A stretch of 64,000 bases of DNA from Rhodeus uyekii (GCA_037043235.1 JAWRVZ010000109.1:1684501-1748500), one strand, 5' to 3'. Counted from the first letter of the stretch, positions 47,990 to 61,956 are shown. Numbers and translations are program-made. The notes: a model not told the origin generated them from the sequence alone.

Positions 47990-49264
47990 ACTTACATATT
48001 ATATAATGGTCATATGCATTCTGGAGCATTTTTCCCAATTCAGACAGACCCGGTCATAGTAAATGCAATTTTGAAGATTTTGTTCCCTCCAATAGAAGGC
48101 ACAGTTCGTTGTTCTCAGGTATGAGGCGAATACTCTTGGTGACCCGTTTAATTATTATTTGAACACTGCTAAATATTAATAATTATTGCAGTTTAGGTAT
48201 TTTTGTATTATTATAATAATTGACCTCCTGGTTACTGTTGAACACATTTGTCTTCCTTGAATCTCTTTATTACCTTTTAATTTCTAAATGGTTTAGTTCA
48301 AGCAGGGGCTTGGCTTTTTAAGATGGCCTGTCAGAGCTGTACAGGAGGTCGAGTGAGAGTGCTGGATGTGGTTTGGGTTAATTTATTGGCACAGCCAAAT
48401 GTTTGTTTGCTTATACTTTTTGAACAGTCTATTTGTTTTCATTCATTTGGGATTTTCACTGTGGATGCCGTTTGCACACCATTGGGAGACATGTATTTAT
48501 TTATTGTTTTGGCTCTAAAATCTTTGATTGCAGTGTCACGTCACTTCATTTTTACGCCTCCATCTGCCGGTACATTCAGAGTAAGGGTGCTGCCGCTGTT
48601 CAAAACTAATCTAAACCCCCTTTTTTCAGCATGCGCACCCTTGTCTGTGTTGCAATTACGATTCCCAATAAAGCTGCGTTTTGATCTTCAACCCGAGTCT
48701 CAGAGCAGTTCACAACAAGATGATCTTGGTATGAAGTTTATTCCACACTGCAGTACAACTACAGATACTAGTGGATGATTAACATGCCCAGTCAAAGTAT
48801 ATTCGTTTAGAAAAGAGCCTGGCTAAAGATGCCAACAACGGAAGGAAGAGCCGGTTCGAATCGTATCCATGTTCCACACGCGCAAACATCAAGACCACAC
48901 CCTTATCTGAATTAGCAAATTAAACTTTAAAGGTTGAAGCTTGTTATACCTTCCCCATATAAAACATGTTTTTTCTCCTGACAGGTTGATTACGGACAAG
49001 CTGCTGAAATTCCAGCAGCATCTCCAGACCTTTGCTGGAGGTGCTGAAAGAGGCAGCTTTATCAATTAATCTTGCCTTTCCTTCCTCTCTCTGAGACTTG
49101 GACCATATGGTCCTCTGTCAGGCTCTGCTTTTAATTTACTCGTTGTGTCTGCTGTGAAAACAGACCAAGTCTTTATCTGAATTGCTGATTTAATCAGGAG
49201 CGCCAGAAGCAGTGGAGGAGACCAGCATTCACCCAGATACTCGCACACACACGCACGCGCACGC

Positions 49265-49320
<56 letters not shown>

Positions 49321-50204
49321 ACAGTACGAAAATCTAAATGCTTCAGTGATCCTTACAATACCAGAAGAATTTTGATCACATATGTCAAATAAAAATACAT
49401 TTACATGCTGTCTGGTGCAGAACAGCAGCAACATAAATAGTAAAGTAAATCAATAAAATAGAAATGCATAATCAAGAAAGAAATCTGTACAGTATTATAG
49501 AATTGCAATATCTCGTCATGGAAGTGGGTTGATTTAGAGAAGATACCATATGCGATAAGTCTTTGAATAAAGAGTAGGAAATTGAGTCATGAAGGTAATG
49601 TGAAAGTTTTATGCATTATTGTACACTTTTAATAAGCATGTAAAGAGATGGCAGTCTCATGCATATTCACTCATAATTTAAAATCTGAATTCTTGTAAAG
49701 CAAGGATTCATTTTCATGACATGCAAAAATGTTCATAACTGAGATTATTTTCAGTTTCACATCTCTTCCTTCCTGTCTAAGCGGGTGTTTTTTAGGTAGA
49801 ATCAGCTGCCGTGTGGAGCAGACGTTAAGCTGCACGTTTTACTGTGTGTGTCCTGATAGCCGGAGACAGTGCGAGCCCAGAGCGCTCGTTACCAGACCAC
49901 CGAGAAACATGAGGTGCTCCGGCAGGCCGAATGCAGAAAATGCTCTAAATTGTTCATTATGGTCAGTTTTCCCACCATTCTGCCTTCTGTCACTGCCTTC
50001 ATTATTCCACAACAGTAGCTGTTTATATCCCTGAACATTGGCATGTGTGTCCGATCTTGCCACTTATTGTCTACTTGCAATTACTACTTGTCTTATTGGA
50101 AATATATCAAAAATATACACTGCCAAAAGTCAAAGTTTGGATTTTTTCATGTTTTTAAAGAAGTTTTGCATGTGATTAAAAGTCATATAGTCAAAACAGC
50201 AATA
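47990..50204. other. Unique sequence, LTR scrap and (CA)n
   Basis: 48640-48716 ('caataaagctgcg', 'gatcttcaacccgagtctc', 'cagttcacaaca') is the 3' end of the LTR family seen at 13268-13640. The 151-codon frame 48323-48778 reads through it and is not credible. A (CA)n with 'gcac' variants spans about 49242-49322. No gene was recognised. Confidence 0.55.
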
Positions 50205-50623
50205 CAGTAATGCCTTGAGATACGAGCGTCTCGACATACAAGCAAGCCTTCGAGCATTTTTGCTTTGAGATACGAGTGAATATTTGCAATACGAGCAGCT
50301 TACAGACGTTATTAGCACTAATAAGGGAGTTTTTTTAGAGGGTCGGAACGGATTAAATTTTGTTATGTTATTTCTTATGGCAAACAATGATTTGAGATAC
50401 AAGCAAGCCTTCGAGCATTTTTGCTTTGAGATACGAGTGAATATTTGCAATACGAGCAGCTTACAGACGTTATTAGCACTAATAAGGGAGTTTTTTTAGA
50501 GGGTCGGAACGGATTAAATTTTGTTATGTTATTTCTTATGGCAAACAATGATTTGAGATACGAGCAAGTCGAGTTACGAGCTCGTCCTGGAATGGATTAT
50601 ACTCGTATCTCAAGCCATCGCTG
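50205..50623 (+). mobile_element. TA-flanked MITE, copy 4, with 161-bp internal duplication
   Basis: The termini CAGTAATGCCTTGAGATACG and its inverse (ending CATCGCTG) lie between TA dinucleotides at 50203-50204 and 50624-50625. The segment from about 50241 is repeated from 50402 with a 161-bp period and almost no change, which explains the pair of near-identical 66-71-codon frames. The middle of the family, including the array's target point, is missing. Confidence 0.9.
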
Positions 50624-50625
50624 TA

Positions 50626-52195
50626 TTGTGAATGATATATATTAAAATGTAATTTATTATCGCAGCATCATGACTCCAGTCTTCAGTGTCACATGATCAT
50701 TCTTACACACACACACATGCTGATTCATAGCTTGTTTTAAGCATGAAGCTACAGGTATTTTTAATATATGCTTAGCTAGACGGTTAACATTTTCTGTCTT
50801 GTTGCTTTTCCTGATTGAATCAATAGGAGCTGAAGTTGTTTTGCATGCAGGTGCCAGTTTTATTCATCAGCGAGCGTGGCGATGATGCTGATGTCTGTAA
50901 CGTTATTCCTCTTACTCGCCTGTCTGAGCCACTTCCAGATTGTCAGTAACAATAAACATTAGCATCACATAGTTTTGCTCTCAAGGATATTTACGACGCC
51001 AATATGCCGTCCATTAGCATATCTCGCTCCTGGCTGAAAACCACACATCTGGGCAGAAATAATTTACTGGTCATTTAAGTTATCTCACCAGCAGGCATTT
51101 TTCATTTATTTGGCAAATTAAGAGGAGCAAGACATTCAAAGCAGCAGCGCAGATGGGCGAATTAGACTCAATTTTGAAATAGCGTTTGAGAGACATGTTG
51201 TGATGGCTAATATAATGTAATATGGGAAGTTAGATCAGTTCATAACAACCAAGTGTATTGGGTCGCATCTATATTGGCTGAAAACAAGGGTGCAAACACA
51301 ACCGTGTCCGATGTGTGAATGAGTCACTCGTTTGCATGTAACTTTGTCTGATGTTTGCCTTTCAATGACTCAGCTGAACTGCATTAATGTAACAATTTAT
51401 CAAAACATGTAAAAACTGTTTCAGCTGAGAGATGTAAGGATTTTGATTTAGTTTTTATGAACTGACTTATGATTGCAACAAACTGAACTGGGAAGCACAC
51501 AATTATTATTAATGTTTGTATGCGATTTGTGCGTACATACAACTTTAGTGGAAGGATTGTATCCATCAAAGACGCAACACTGGGATGTCAGTGAATGTGT
51601 GATGATGTAATCGGTAAAATACACAACCACTGAATGCTTTCCTTTTACAGAATGCTTAAATCCAGCTGTTTTCATCAGCAGTGTGACGAGTCGTTTGCAT
51701 CAGCAGAAAGCACTGAAAGTTGCATGATGCAACGCTAAAAGCACAGTTTCATATAGTCATCATGGTCTGCTCTGCAGCTTATTTCATTGGTCCACAGGAA
51801 ACTAATATTTACAGACATATCTGAGATCAAATGTAATATTCAGGTCAGTTCTGTTTGTGGACGTCTGTTTTAATTGCTTCTAAGTACATCACACAAAACC
51901 TCTTCAAAGGCTTGATGTCACTAACTTAAATAAGGCTTTGCATTTTACAAGACAGTACATTCAATTTATGTTCATACTCTGCCATTTAATTTTTTCTTGC
52001 ATGGCAACATTATAGCCATTTCTCAATACGCTTTCTTGTCTGTTCTTGTCATCACACTTGTGAATCAGTCACTGACCAAGTTCATATCTAGACAAATGCA
52101 GTTCAAATCTCCAGAAATCTCTTTATCGAGGATGCATCGGGACGTGACTTGTGCGGACTTTGTTGATGTGTCGCAAAATGTCATTTTTTGTATGT
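50626..52195. other. Unique sequence, no gene seen
   Basis: No repeat or coding motif was recognised. The stretch near 50990-51160 looks balanced in composition and could be conserved, but this cannot be tested here. Confidence 0.45.
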
Positions 52196-53181
52196 AAAAA
52201 GTGGACTTATTATGCAAAATTCCCTTTTACATGGTGTTTGAACACAAATTTGTGTCAGCAGTTACTCAGCAACCCTATATAACCCTATTTTAAAATCCCC
52301 CCACTTCTGTTTTTGATTTTATCAGAAAGCATAAGCAGTTTCTCAGAAGTGTTTGCAGATTCTAATAGTGTGATGTCACATTGCTTAGGCCCCGCCCATG
52401 ACTACTGACGGACTCCGCCCTATTAGCTTAGCTCCGCCCCTTTGTGATTCCACTATTATTATCATTTAACAGCAGCATTCAAGTGAGAAATATACTCTTA
52501 TTAAAGCTACTAAAGTCATTCGCTCGAGAGCAGTGAGTGAATTTCTTTTTTTCATTTGTTGATTGATTCATATTAACAATAAATATAGCAGCAGATTCTG
52601 TATTTTACGCTGCAGTCACTTTAATAAGCAGATCTAATACACACATGCGATATCTTTCCTGCTGTTTACGTTCACACTCATAACCGACTGTGTTCATGTG
52701 AACTCTCGTGTTTTTGACAGTTTAAGCGCAATAAGACGTGAAAGAGAGTTGAGATTAATCCTCCGTCTGACATACAGCTTTCTGTGCGTGAGCTTCGGGT
52801 GTTAAACCATATATCAGAAATTTAGACTGATTAGGCTTTAAAACATGCAGATCATAAACTTTCATGATGTCACGAAATCATGGAAGATCATGTGACGTGA
52901 GTGCAATTGAGACGATGATTAAAATCACAGACGTTTTATTTTTTGGCAGAGTATGCGAGGCACGAGCTGGAAAGGTACAGCCCACTTCTGGAAAAGTGGG
53001 CGGAGCTGAAGCTCATTTGCATTTAAAGACACATGCACCAAAACAGTTTTCCTTTCCACTCAAAATTGGGCATTACAACATGATCTGTTGGGGATTTTGA
53101 GCTGAAGCTTCACACACACATTCTGGGGACACTGAGACTTATATTATATCTTGTAACAAGGGGTATAATAGGTCCCCTTTT
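52196..53181. mobile_element. ~1-kb TIR element, non-coding
   Basis: The left terminus 'aaaaagtggacttattatgc' is the imperfect inverse of the right terminus 'gtataataggtccccttt'. The right part ('attctggggacactgagact', 'gagctgaagcttcacac') belongs to a repeat widespread in fish, from memory. 'ccccgcccatgac' and 'gtgggcggagctgaag' are a further inverted pair inside. The target duplication is unclear, so the superfamily is unassigned. Confidence 0.65.
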
Positions 53182-55540
53182 AAAATGCAGATCTGGGGTT
53201 AATTTATGAAGAATATTTCCATTTGAGTTGTGAGATCCGTGCGATCACTGGATGATCAGTGCTTGTGCATCCCTTCAGGAGCAGCCTAACTTCAGCAAGT
53301 CCTTTTTATATTTGCCACTGTCTTTGATGTCTAACATGAGATATAAGTTGAAGTCGTCAATGTGTCAGGATGTAGTGTGAGATACAGAGGCAAAAGGGAC
53401 TTTTATCTACATGTTTCCACACCAAACTACCACAGGATTATGCTATGAGTTTCACAGAGTGCAGGCAATTTATGCCTGAGAAAGAGGAATTCTGGAGTTA
53501 TTGATAGAACAAGGGAATTGAGCTGAAGAAAAAAGGGACGAGGGCTTGAGAAGATATGGAGATAAAGAGAGAGGCAGCTGTGTGGTTCTCTTCTCCAGGT
53601 TGTTGGTGAACAGAGGGTGGCCACCGCGTGCTGTGAAATCTGATTAAAAGCTGACCAGGGAACTCATTCTCGCCTGTGGGACACTATCTCTCTGCCTGCA
53701 CCTGTGTGTCGCCGCGCACACACACAAATACATTTACACACCTCGCAAACACATGCACGTGATATCGAAGAAAGACACAAAGAAAGGAGGAGAAAGGAAA
53801 TGAGAAAGACAGTGGAATCCACTACAGAAAGTCTCGGGTACTAGAACTGATCAAAGGATGCTTCTCTGACGCTGAGATTGGATTGCATGTGCTTTAAATA
53901 TGATTGTACAAGACTTCAAGAAGCTCTTTTTGATAGTGCATTTTAATCTAATCTGTTTATGGAGGGAGATTCAGGACTAGTGTAGATAGAGAGAAGAGCG
54001 GTCTAATTCCTCAGAGTCTTTATTGATTCAATCAAAAGGAAATCAATGTGGTCTCAAAGAGAGCTCTTGTGTCTCTCTCAACAGTCTGATTGATTCATCA
54101 AAGAACAATATGTGCAAATTAGCCTTTTTTCTTCTGCTCTATTCTTAATTCCATGTCTTCTGTCTCAGTACAGTTTTAGGGCTTTGTAACATTAAATAAA
54201 AGACATAACTGAGGAGATCTTTGCGAGAGAGAAAACTCATGCTTGTGTTTAACAGATTATTACGAAAGTTCAATATTCTCCATTACCTGAAGCAAGAGAA
54301 GATGCAAGCGTGTGTTGAATGATCACGATTAGTATGGTTTAGGAACCATCCTTATGGTAAAACTAACCTCTTTTTGTTTATGTATTGCTCTTATAATATG
54401 CAGGTAACAGTAATGTGGTTAAAACACATTTTTTGAATAGCTAATTCATAATAATATGATTAATCTTTTGGGAAAATGTTGGTTTTCTGATCACAAAACA
54501 CCAAGGCAATTGCAATTCCTCATGACTTTAATCCTTCTGTCCCATTGCAGGTGATACAGGCATTGATTCAAATGTGTTCATGACTTCTTTTACTCATAAG
54601 GCAACATTGAATATGCACAAACTCACAGATATTAACATTCATCTCATCTACTCATTGGAGCTTAGGCATTTGACCATGACCAGGCCTTTGTGAGTTCACC
54701 TTTCAGAGTTTTAAAGTCGTTTCCCAGCTAAAGATTCTTCCACTTTGACAGACTAAAACAAATAAACACAACTGAAAGAGTATCTCAGTGCAAATGTGCT
54801 GGCTCTATCCCTAGCAGAGAGAATGGACAAGGCCGCTGTGCACCTGTAACGCTTCCTCTGGCCTCTATTGTGCTCTTCACAAACTCCGGCTCGCTCTCGT
54901 TCTCCATCGTTGCTTTCGCACCCGAGTCAAGGCTGTCTGCGTCTCCATTCTGCCATTCATCCTCTCCCTCTCCCTCCCACATAATCGTCAATGGATGTGG
55001 ACAAGACCCATTCAACCCGCAGGCACATATTACTACCACTGACTCATTAAAGCCATTGAACACGGACAAGTAAATCTAGCACGCTTTCAATAGAGCATTC
55101 AATACTGAATATGGTTCTATAGCTGCTGGTGTAGCCAGAAGCAAATGTTTGAAAACTGTACTGTTGGTTCAGTTTAAATGGACTATACACGCATACTGTG
55201 CGCTTCTTTTTCAGGAAAATCCTGTTTAAACCAACTTTTAGTCCATAGCATTTCTGACTACTGCAAGCTTTTTATATGTATTCGTTTATCCAAGGCCAAT
55301 CTAGCAGATCTTGTCCAAGCTGGTTAGAGACACTATCTTAGACTCAGGTGTGCCGTGGAAAATGGTCAAATTCCCCAAAAAATTAATTATCGCGTTATCC
55401 GGCCAAAACCTCGTATCTCTATATTTGGACATTTTTGTTTTATAAAATTAATGCTACTGGTCATCCTTTATGTTTGTATATGGGTTTCTACAAATATTTA
55501 ACCAATAAAAATCATTTAAAAGAGGTTGTGACAAAACCTC
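53182..55540. other. Unique sequence, no gene seen
   Basis: The opposed frames at 54785-55073 have no domain. 53700-53800 holds (CA)n-like and GA-rich stretches. Nothing else was recognised. Confidence 0.45.
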
Positions 55541-55544
55541 GTAA

Positions 55545-55775
55545 CTCCATTGGTTCCATCATCACAGAGTACAAGAATCAGAAGTTCAGATGTGCCGGAC
55601 ATGTCGCTCGGTTCACCGACAATTATCGAGTGGTATCCGCGTGAGTAGAAGAGGCCACTCAGAAGGCCTCCAAAACGGTGGATTGATGAAATAAGAAAAA
55701 CGTTTGGAGTTGCGTGGATGAGGAAGGCTGTGACCAGCGGAGTCAATTCAACGCCCAACAGTCAGGTCGGTCAAG
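55545..55775 (+). pseudogene. LINE ORF2 C-terminal relic
   Basis: One frame reads KFRCAGHVARFTDN (the A-G-H-x-A-R motif). After a stop and frameshift another reads RPPKRWIDEIRKTF and then GVAWMRKAV, matching the R-P-x-x-R-W-x-D-E-I and W-x-x-x-A motifs that close many RTE/jockey-like LINE proteins. This is a different LINE family from those at 10003 and 20225. No upstream reverse transcriptase remains. Confidence 0.75.
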
Positions 55776-57957
55776 GTGGACAAGGTGGTAACCGTGAAAC
55801 CCAGGTTTGTGAAAAGTTTTAAGCTTTGAGTTAAATTATACTGTATATTGCATGTGTCTACGGCAGAAAAATCAAGCTTAGACCAACTTACAACAAGTTA
55901 ATGCAACTTGCATCACTTCTAACTGGTTGAAACCGCTCATTTAATGTAAATAGATGGTTAATTAGGTGATAGTCAACTTGTTAGACATCCCTCGACCAGC
56001 AAAAATCAAGCTACCATTTTGCAAGAACCACCCAACTTCCACGGATATCCACTAATGTAAATTGGACCACAAGAAAACAACATGCTTCAGAGTTAAGTTA
56101 CATTGCATACTGAATAGATTCCCTGCTGGAAAACCCAGCATCTCTCAGCAAATATCCCTCATTGTCCATAGCTGGATCAATATGCAAAGTGTTTGTTAGC
56201 TGTTTATGCCGATCAAGAAGTATGGTCAGCTGGATTAACATCAGGTCAGCCTGGTCTGACCTTATTTTTCCAGAAGGTTGACCATCAATATACAGCAGTC
56301 TCGTTCATGGGCCGGATGAGTATCCCTCATTCCACAGTGAATACCTACCAGTGGCTTCTGGTGTTTCAAATCTAATTAGCAAAACAAATCAGCCAAATAA
56401 TGCAGAGATCTGCTCAATGAGTCTTTTTTATTATTTTATTGGCTTTTTTTGTTGGAAGTTGCTGCTTTCTCGCCACAAGGGTCCCTGTGGATGAGACCAG
56501 ATGTTCCAGGCACTGCACTTCCCCACTCACTGCTCTAATGTAATATTCATGGCCAAGCAGGCAGACGCTTATTTATTTATTTATTTATTTATTTCATCAT
56601 CCTGCACAACAGCAGACCATGCGCAAGGCATCCTCTTTCCTTTCCTGTTCTGCTCCCTCTTTCTCTCTCACCTTTCCTTTTCTTTGTGGGTCTCCTGACA
56701 ACAACCTCCAAACAGTGTTAATGTGTATAAATCCACCCACACGATTCCTTACAATTTTTATTATTCAGCTGTTTTTTTCTTGTTGATACATTTTCATGTC
56801 GTCTTTCTCTGTAACACCTTTGTCTTGATGCTGAAGGTGTAATGCACCTAAAAATCTTTCAAACATGCATGCGTGACTTTTCTTTCTTCAGTGGAGCACA
56901 AACACAGGATGGCTGTGTTCGAAATCCCTCCCTCGTTCGCGATCCCCTACATTAGCCCACTACTATAGTTCACTTGATGGAGTGAATGAAAGCGAGTGAG
57001 TAAATTCAGACACTGAGTGCGGTTCTGGATAGTTTGTGCTGTTTTTAATAATGATCTGATTCTTAGCAAACTGACGGCTCCAGTAGCAATGAAAGTATTT
57101 ATCTTGAACTTTGTTATGGACACTAGAATGTATAAACCTTCATTAATAATCAATTAAAAATGGATTTATACCTGTATGATATTACGCTGTCACGGCATTG
57201 GACCTGAAGTTTGGAAAATGGACGGATGAATGATTTCGCTGAAGCGCCATCTTCTGGTCAGACGCAGAAATTTCTTCGACATGTGACTCTCACAGTACAT
57301 TGGTTGTACTCTCGTTATTGCAGGGAATTGTGGGATTGAAAGAGTGCACTTGATAACGTCCACTATGGTTTCAGACATTTCAGACCAGTATTTAAGGGTA
57401 GGGGGGGGGGGCATAGCTAGTGTCGTTTTATCCCCTAGATATAAACTGCATTGATCATACAATAGCTTTGTATGCAGAACAAACTAAATTCTTATTCTCA
57501 TTCAGAAGTTCTTATTCACTGCACAACCAACATCAAATTCATCAATGATTTTAGAGTAAAGAAGAATGTTCTCAATTGAAAGTTAGCGAGCATCCCACTA
57601 ATTATTTTTCCATCACAGATCCCATGGAGCCTCGGCTACAGTTTGGTATTGGCGGATTGGTTGTTCTCCAAGTCTCCCACTGGTGCTGATCCACATTGCC
57701 AGCCAAACTCCACTCTTGCCAGGGTTCAAACTCTGGAGAGAGTGCTGGGGTCTGGCCCTTGTCTGAACTCAAAAGCGAAAGATATAACAAGCAGCGTATG
57801 GCTGTAAGGCCATGTCTCCAGAGGACACATGCCCAAACCTGCTTGGTGGTGGTGGAGAGGTGAAGTTGAGGATGGACTCAAGGGGGAAGGTGGAGGAAGA
57901 TGAAGAGAAGAGGGCTGGAAAAGGTCAGCCATTGAAATAAACTAGTTACACTTTAAG
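55776..57957. other. Unique sequence with (TTTA)n and poly-G
   Basis: (TTTA)n at about 56569-56594 and a run of G near 57401-57411. Frames at 57190-57462 and 57602-57932 lack motifs. Confidence 0.5.
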
Positions 57958-58110
57958 AAATGCTGGGTTGTTTCAAGCGATGTTTGGGTCAAATATGGAC
58001 AAACCCAAGCATTGGGTATGAAATAGAATTCAGTGGAAACAACCCGCCATTTTTTAACACCATTGAGTGTCCCTGCCAATAATTGGAAATAGCCCAATAT
58101 TTCTTAATGG
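57955..58110. repeat. Interspersed repeat related to the 29345 foldback
   Basis: 'aatgctgggttgttt' and 'tggacaaacccaagcattgg' resemble 29349-29400. Later 'aacaacccgcca' provides a partial inverse of the start. More diverged than the 29345 copy. Confidence 0.6.
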
Positions 58111-59140
58111 GGCTCTCCATTACGCACCAGAATGGCTCGTCAATATCAAAATGATGTCCAGTCAGATAAATGAAGTCAGGGCTTAATGTTCACCAAAGAT
58201 GAATGTGAATTCCAACGTGATGCTTTTAGTTTTTTCTGTGAAAGGGTTCATGCGTGGTATGATACAAGTAGCTAAACATTTAATATTTGACAACAGTTTT
58301 ACGATGGATATGTTTAGCGACCCAAATTTGTAATGTAATTTCGCCATTTTGAATTCGAAATATGCAATCGTTTAAATGATGTCATTAAATTACGTAAAAT
58401 AAAGTCTCAAGCTTGTTTTTATCTTGTTGTAATCAGATATACCGTGGGTCACACTAAAGAGATTAAAAAATAGGTTGTTAAGGCCATTTCATGATGACTT
58501 TTACCAGGAAAGTGACCGCCTGACCTTTGCACCAAAGCTCAATTTCCCACAGGAGAACAATGTGCTTAGAGTGAGAGAGAGAGAGAAAACAGAGCAACAC
58601 AAGCAGAAACAAACAGCACGGAAATAAAAGTCCACAGAGAGGGAGCCGATGAGGTTCTTGACTTCGGTCCAAGCCGACAGCTGACAGCGGCATCAGTGAC
58701 ATCATGTACGAGCAGATGTGGCGGCAGCTTTCCAAGTGCCGCACCACGATTTCCCTCCCTCTGTTTCTCTCTCCCTCCTTCCGTTTGCATCACCTCTTCC
58801 TTTGCCCACCCTCTCCCTCGCTCCAGCTCCACCTGTGAGAGGGATTTCACCTGAGATGCACCTGACTGCTCTCCAGTCCGCACACTCTTCTCCGCTGCAC
58901 ACTTCCTCTCCTCCCCGCTGCATTAGCTCCTAATTACCAGCTAATAAGTCATTACTCCTGCTATGCTTAGGGGAATACTAGGGCCTACTCGTCCCATTAT
59001 TAATGCTGGCACCCACCCTACCACACTGTCCGCGTAGGTGGGATACCTGTGCAAGCATTTTGCTGGGAATGTGAACGCACAAGAAAGCCGTTAGGATGCA
59101 AATAACATTTTGCAAGCATCACTATTATTATCATCACTGA
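58111..59140. other. Unique sequence, no gene seen
   Basis: Overlapping frames on both strands at 58478-58933 are low in information (a (GA)n near 58575-58586 and CT-rich stretches). No domain was recognised. Confidence 0.5.
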
Positions 59141-59300
59141 TTTTTACATTTACATTCATGCATTTATCAGATGCTTTTATCCAGAGTGACTTGCATTGCA
59201 TTCAAGAAACACATTTACATTCTAATCAGTTCTTGCGTTCTCTGGGAATCAAACCCATGACCTTGATGTTGCAAGCGCCGCTCCCAACTGTTTGAGCTCC
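59141..59300 (-). mobile_element. tRNA-headed SINE, minus strand
   Basis: Full core on the plus strand as 'gatgcttttatccagagtga', a linker and a head with 'gggaatcaaacccatgacc'. The acceptor end has decayed ('gagctcccctcc'). Confidence 0.9.
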
Positions 59301-60869
59301 CCTCCTCAACATAACCCCCTAAAATATATAAACCCCTAATTTTTGTTTCCAAAAGCCAACTATAAGTTCTGTCGTCATCAATAGAGTTCAATGGAACTTC
59401 CGACCAAAGTTGGCTAATGACTCTTTTGGGAAACACACCCTAATTCGAGTCGTCCGACACTAGCTGAGTGTTTTTCAGCAGAAGTGAGTAGATTTATTTT
59501 CACTTGCCAGACGATTCTGTCAGCTTTCTGAATTAGGGACCTGAGCCTTACTTTCAGACCAGAATATCACAGAGATGTTGTGGGGGGGTAGGGGATCTGT
59601 GGACCAGAAATTGACTATGTTTGAGCACCTGTTTTGCTTTATTTGATGGTTGATCATGGGACATTTATATGTTATACTCGTGATTTTGGAAATAATTGTC
59701 TATACCAGTAGGTGGAAGTAGTTTACATTCATCAGCCAATCAGAGCGCTCTATCTTACTAATTTTCCAATGCAGATTCAACATGCTCATTCAGCCCAAAA
59801 ATTGCAGACGAGTGACTGATGATCCAAACTGGGCTGACAGGGGCTTAATGATTTCGGGTTGGCTTTTCATAATAGCATGTCCTAACCACTCAAAAACTGC
59901 CTTGGAAACCACATAACAATGCCCTGGAAAACACCCACAAAATTAACAGTATTGCACTGGTGAGTTTTAATGTACAAATCTAGTTTATGAACACATTGAT
60001 CTCAGTAGTATTTACTGTGTAGTTGTAGATCAATAGCAGGTTACAATTCATGAACTCAGATTAGACACTTGTGCATGAAATTTCATTGCAGTACTTCAAT
60101 TTTTATCAAACACTCCATTTACCCAAAAAGCACTTGAAGTGTAAGGATAGTTGTGGAGGTTTTCTGGATAACAGCATGAATGGACGTCGTCTCATAATGC
60201 GAGCATTTCATCCGCACTGCTGTTCTGTAATGTGATACGAGTGTGTAGTGGTTAGCAGAAGCCATGCTTCGCAGAGCAAATGTTGTTTATTTACAGCGCA
60301 TCTCTGAAGTTGTACATTAGAAAAAGCCTTGTGTGTGTGTGGGGGGGGGTACAGGAGGGAGTGAAATGATGGCATGTAGAGATACAGAGAGAGAGAGAGA
60401 GAGAAGGCAGCAGCTGCGCTGGAATTAATGTCTGCATGCCAAATTAGAAACACCATGCATCTCCGTCAGAACAAAAAAAGAGAGGGGGGTGAAGAGGGGG
60501 GGTGGACGTAAAGACAGATTTCTGGCACATCCTGCGGGTGACAAGAACGCTTACCACTTACCACACGTAGAGCTAAAGAAAAACAACAAAGCAAACTCTG
60601 TAATGGGGTCACTGTGTGCAAACCAAGTCATTGCTGTGTTATATCGAACATATTACCATCCTCAGGAATTCCCCACACACCGGTTTGCATTTTCAGTGTT
60701 AAGTAGTGGGCTTTGCTAAGGCAAGCATGTAGTGCAGGTGCTTATAATTAAGAGATTTAAAGAATTAAACCACTACAGGCTTTCATTGGTGGAGTGACCC
60801 GAGTCATATTGAGATACCAGAATATGAGAGTTTTATTTACCCACCCAGAACAGCCTAATCATTCATTAT
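59301..60869. other. Unique sequence with short tracts
   Basis: (GA)n near 60385-60403 and poly-G near 60340-60348 and 60484-60502. A stretch at about 59876-59935 ('ccttggaaaccacataacaa') resembles the degenerate minisatellite at 60870. No gene was recognised. Confidence 0.5.
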
Positions 60870-61150
60870 ATCCTAGGAATGGCACTGCAACACTCAAAAC
60901 ACCTTAACAACCACACAGCAATGCTGTTCCACAATCCAGAACACCACAGCAACAATACAAATAATAATAACTCATTACATTTATATAGCGTTTTAGACAC
61001 CCAAAGCGCTATACATGGGAGGAGGATGCAACACGGATGCAACTGCATCTAGCAACACGCAAATCCACTTAAAACACCTTTTGCAACTGCATAGCAACAC
61101 CCTGACAACCATCCACACTTTGTAATGCATATAGCCATTCGTCACACCTA
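60870..61150. repeat. Degenerate 'aacaccttagcaaccacatagcaa' minisatellite
   Basis: Phrases such as 'aacaccttaacaaccacaca', 'gcaatgctgttccacaatcc' and 'gcaactgcatagcaacacc' recur with drift. The run is broken near 60973-61018 by 'acatttatatagcgttttag' and 'cccaaagcgctatacatgg', another common fish repeat end. Confidence 0.65.
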
Positions 61151-61956
61151 AGAAATTGCACCGCAACTTATTCCTGCAATCTAAAAACATCTAGCCTTGT
61201 GGAAGTGAGGACAAACACCTCTGCTGTTCTCTTCATGCAAAGTAAAAATCTAGTATCTGAGCATGCTTTTGTGGGGTGTGTGTCTGTGCGTACGCTGGCA
61301 TGAGATGTGTGTGTGTGTGTACCAGTGTGGGCCGGTGGGATGCGGTGACACCGTGATGGAGGAGTGCGAGTGCAGAGGTGCAGGGCCACCAGTCTGTGCG
61401 CGCCCCTCGGGAGAAGGCCCTGAATAACATTAGCAGTCACTGGATCAATAATGACTTTACAGGCTCTTTCTAATGATACCTGCAGGGCACAGGGTTACAC
61501 GCCTGGGGGCACGGGCCGCGCCACTCTGCAGCCATGAATACAGGATGAGTGTGTGTGTGTGTGTGCGCAGATTGAACTGCCATGTATGTTTGCTGATTCT
61601 GGTACAAGACTTTGTTTGTAACTGTGTGTGTAAGCAGAACATATAAGGCTGAATGGACCTTCCTGCTTTACATCTAAATGAGAAAGTCTTTGTGTTCTGT
61701 GCATTTGTCATGCATATCGCTTCAAAAAGCACACCTTACCAATAGGCAGAGTGTGAACCGGAAAGAATAGACACAAGTCCTCCTTAAAAACACACAAAAT
61801 ATCATGAAATAGTGTCACGTTACATGTCGTCTGGCAGCAACATACACGTCCCAGCATTCAACACTCCTGATTAATTATTTGCTATTAAAATAGCATTATT
61901 TGCTCAGAAAAGCATTTACAACGAGAGGATTTGAGAGCGAGCAGAACTCAGCATTC
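61151..61956. other. Unique sequence, no gene seen
   Basis: Short (GT)n at 61307-61320 and 61550-61564 with chance frames around them. Confidence 0.5.

Noticed and set aside
48323..48778. 151-codon plus-strand open frame
   Set aside because: Its 3' part is an LTR end shared with 13570-13640 and the rest has no domain.
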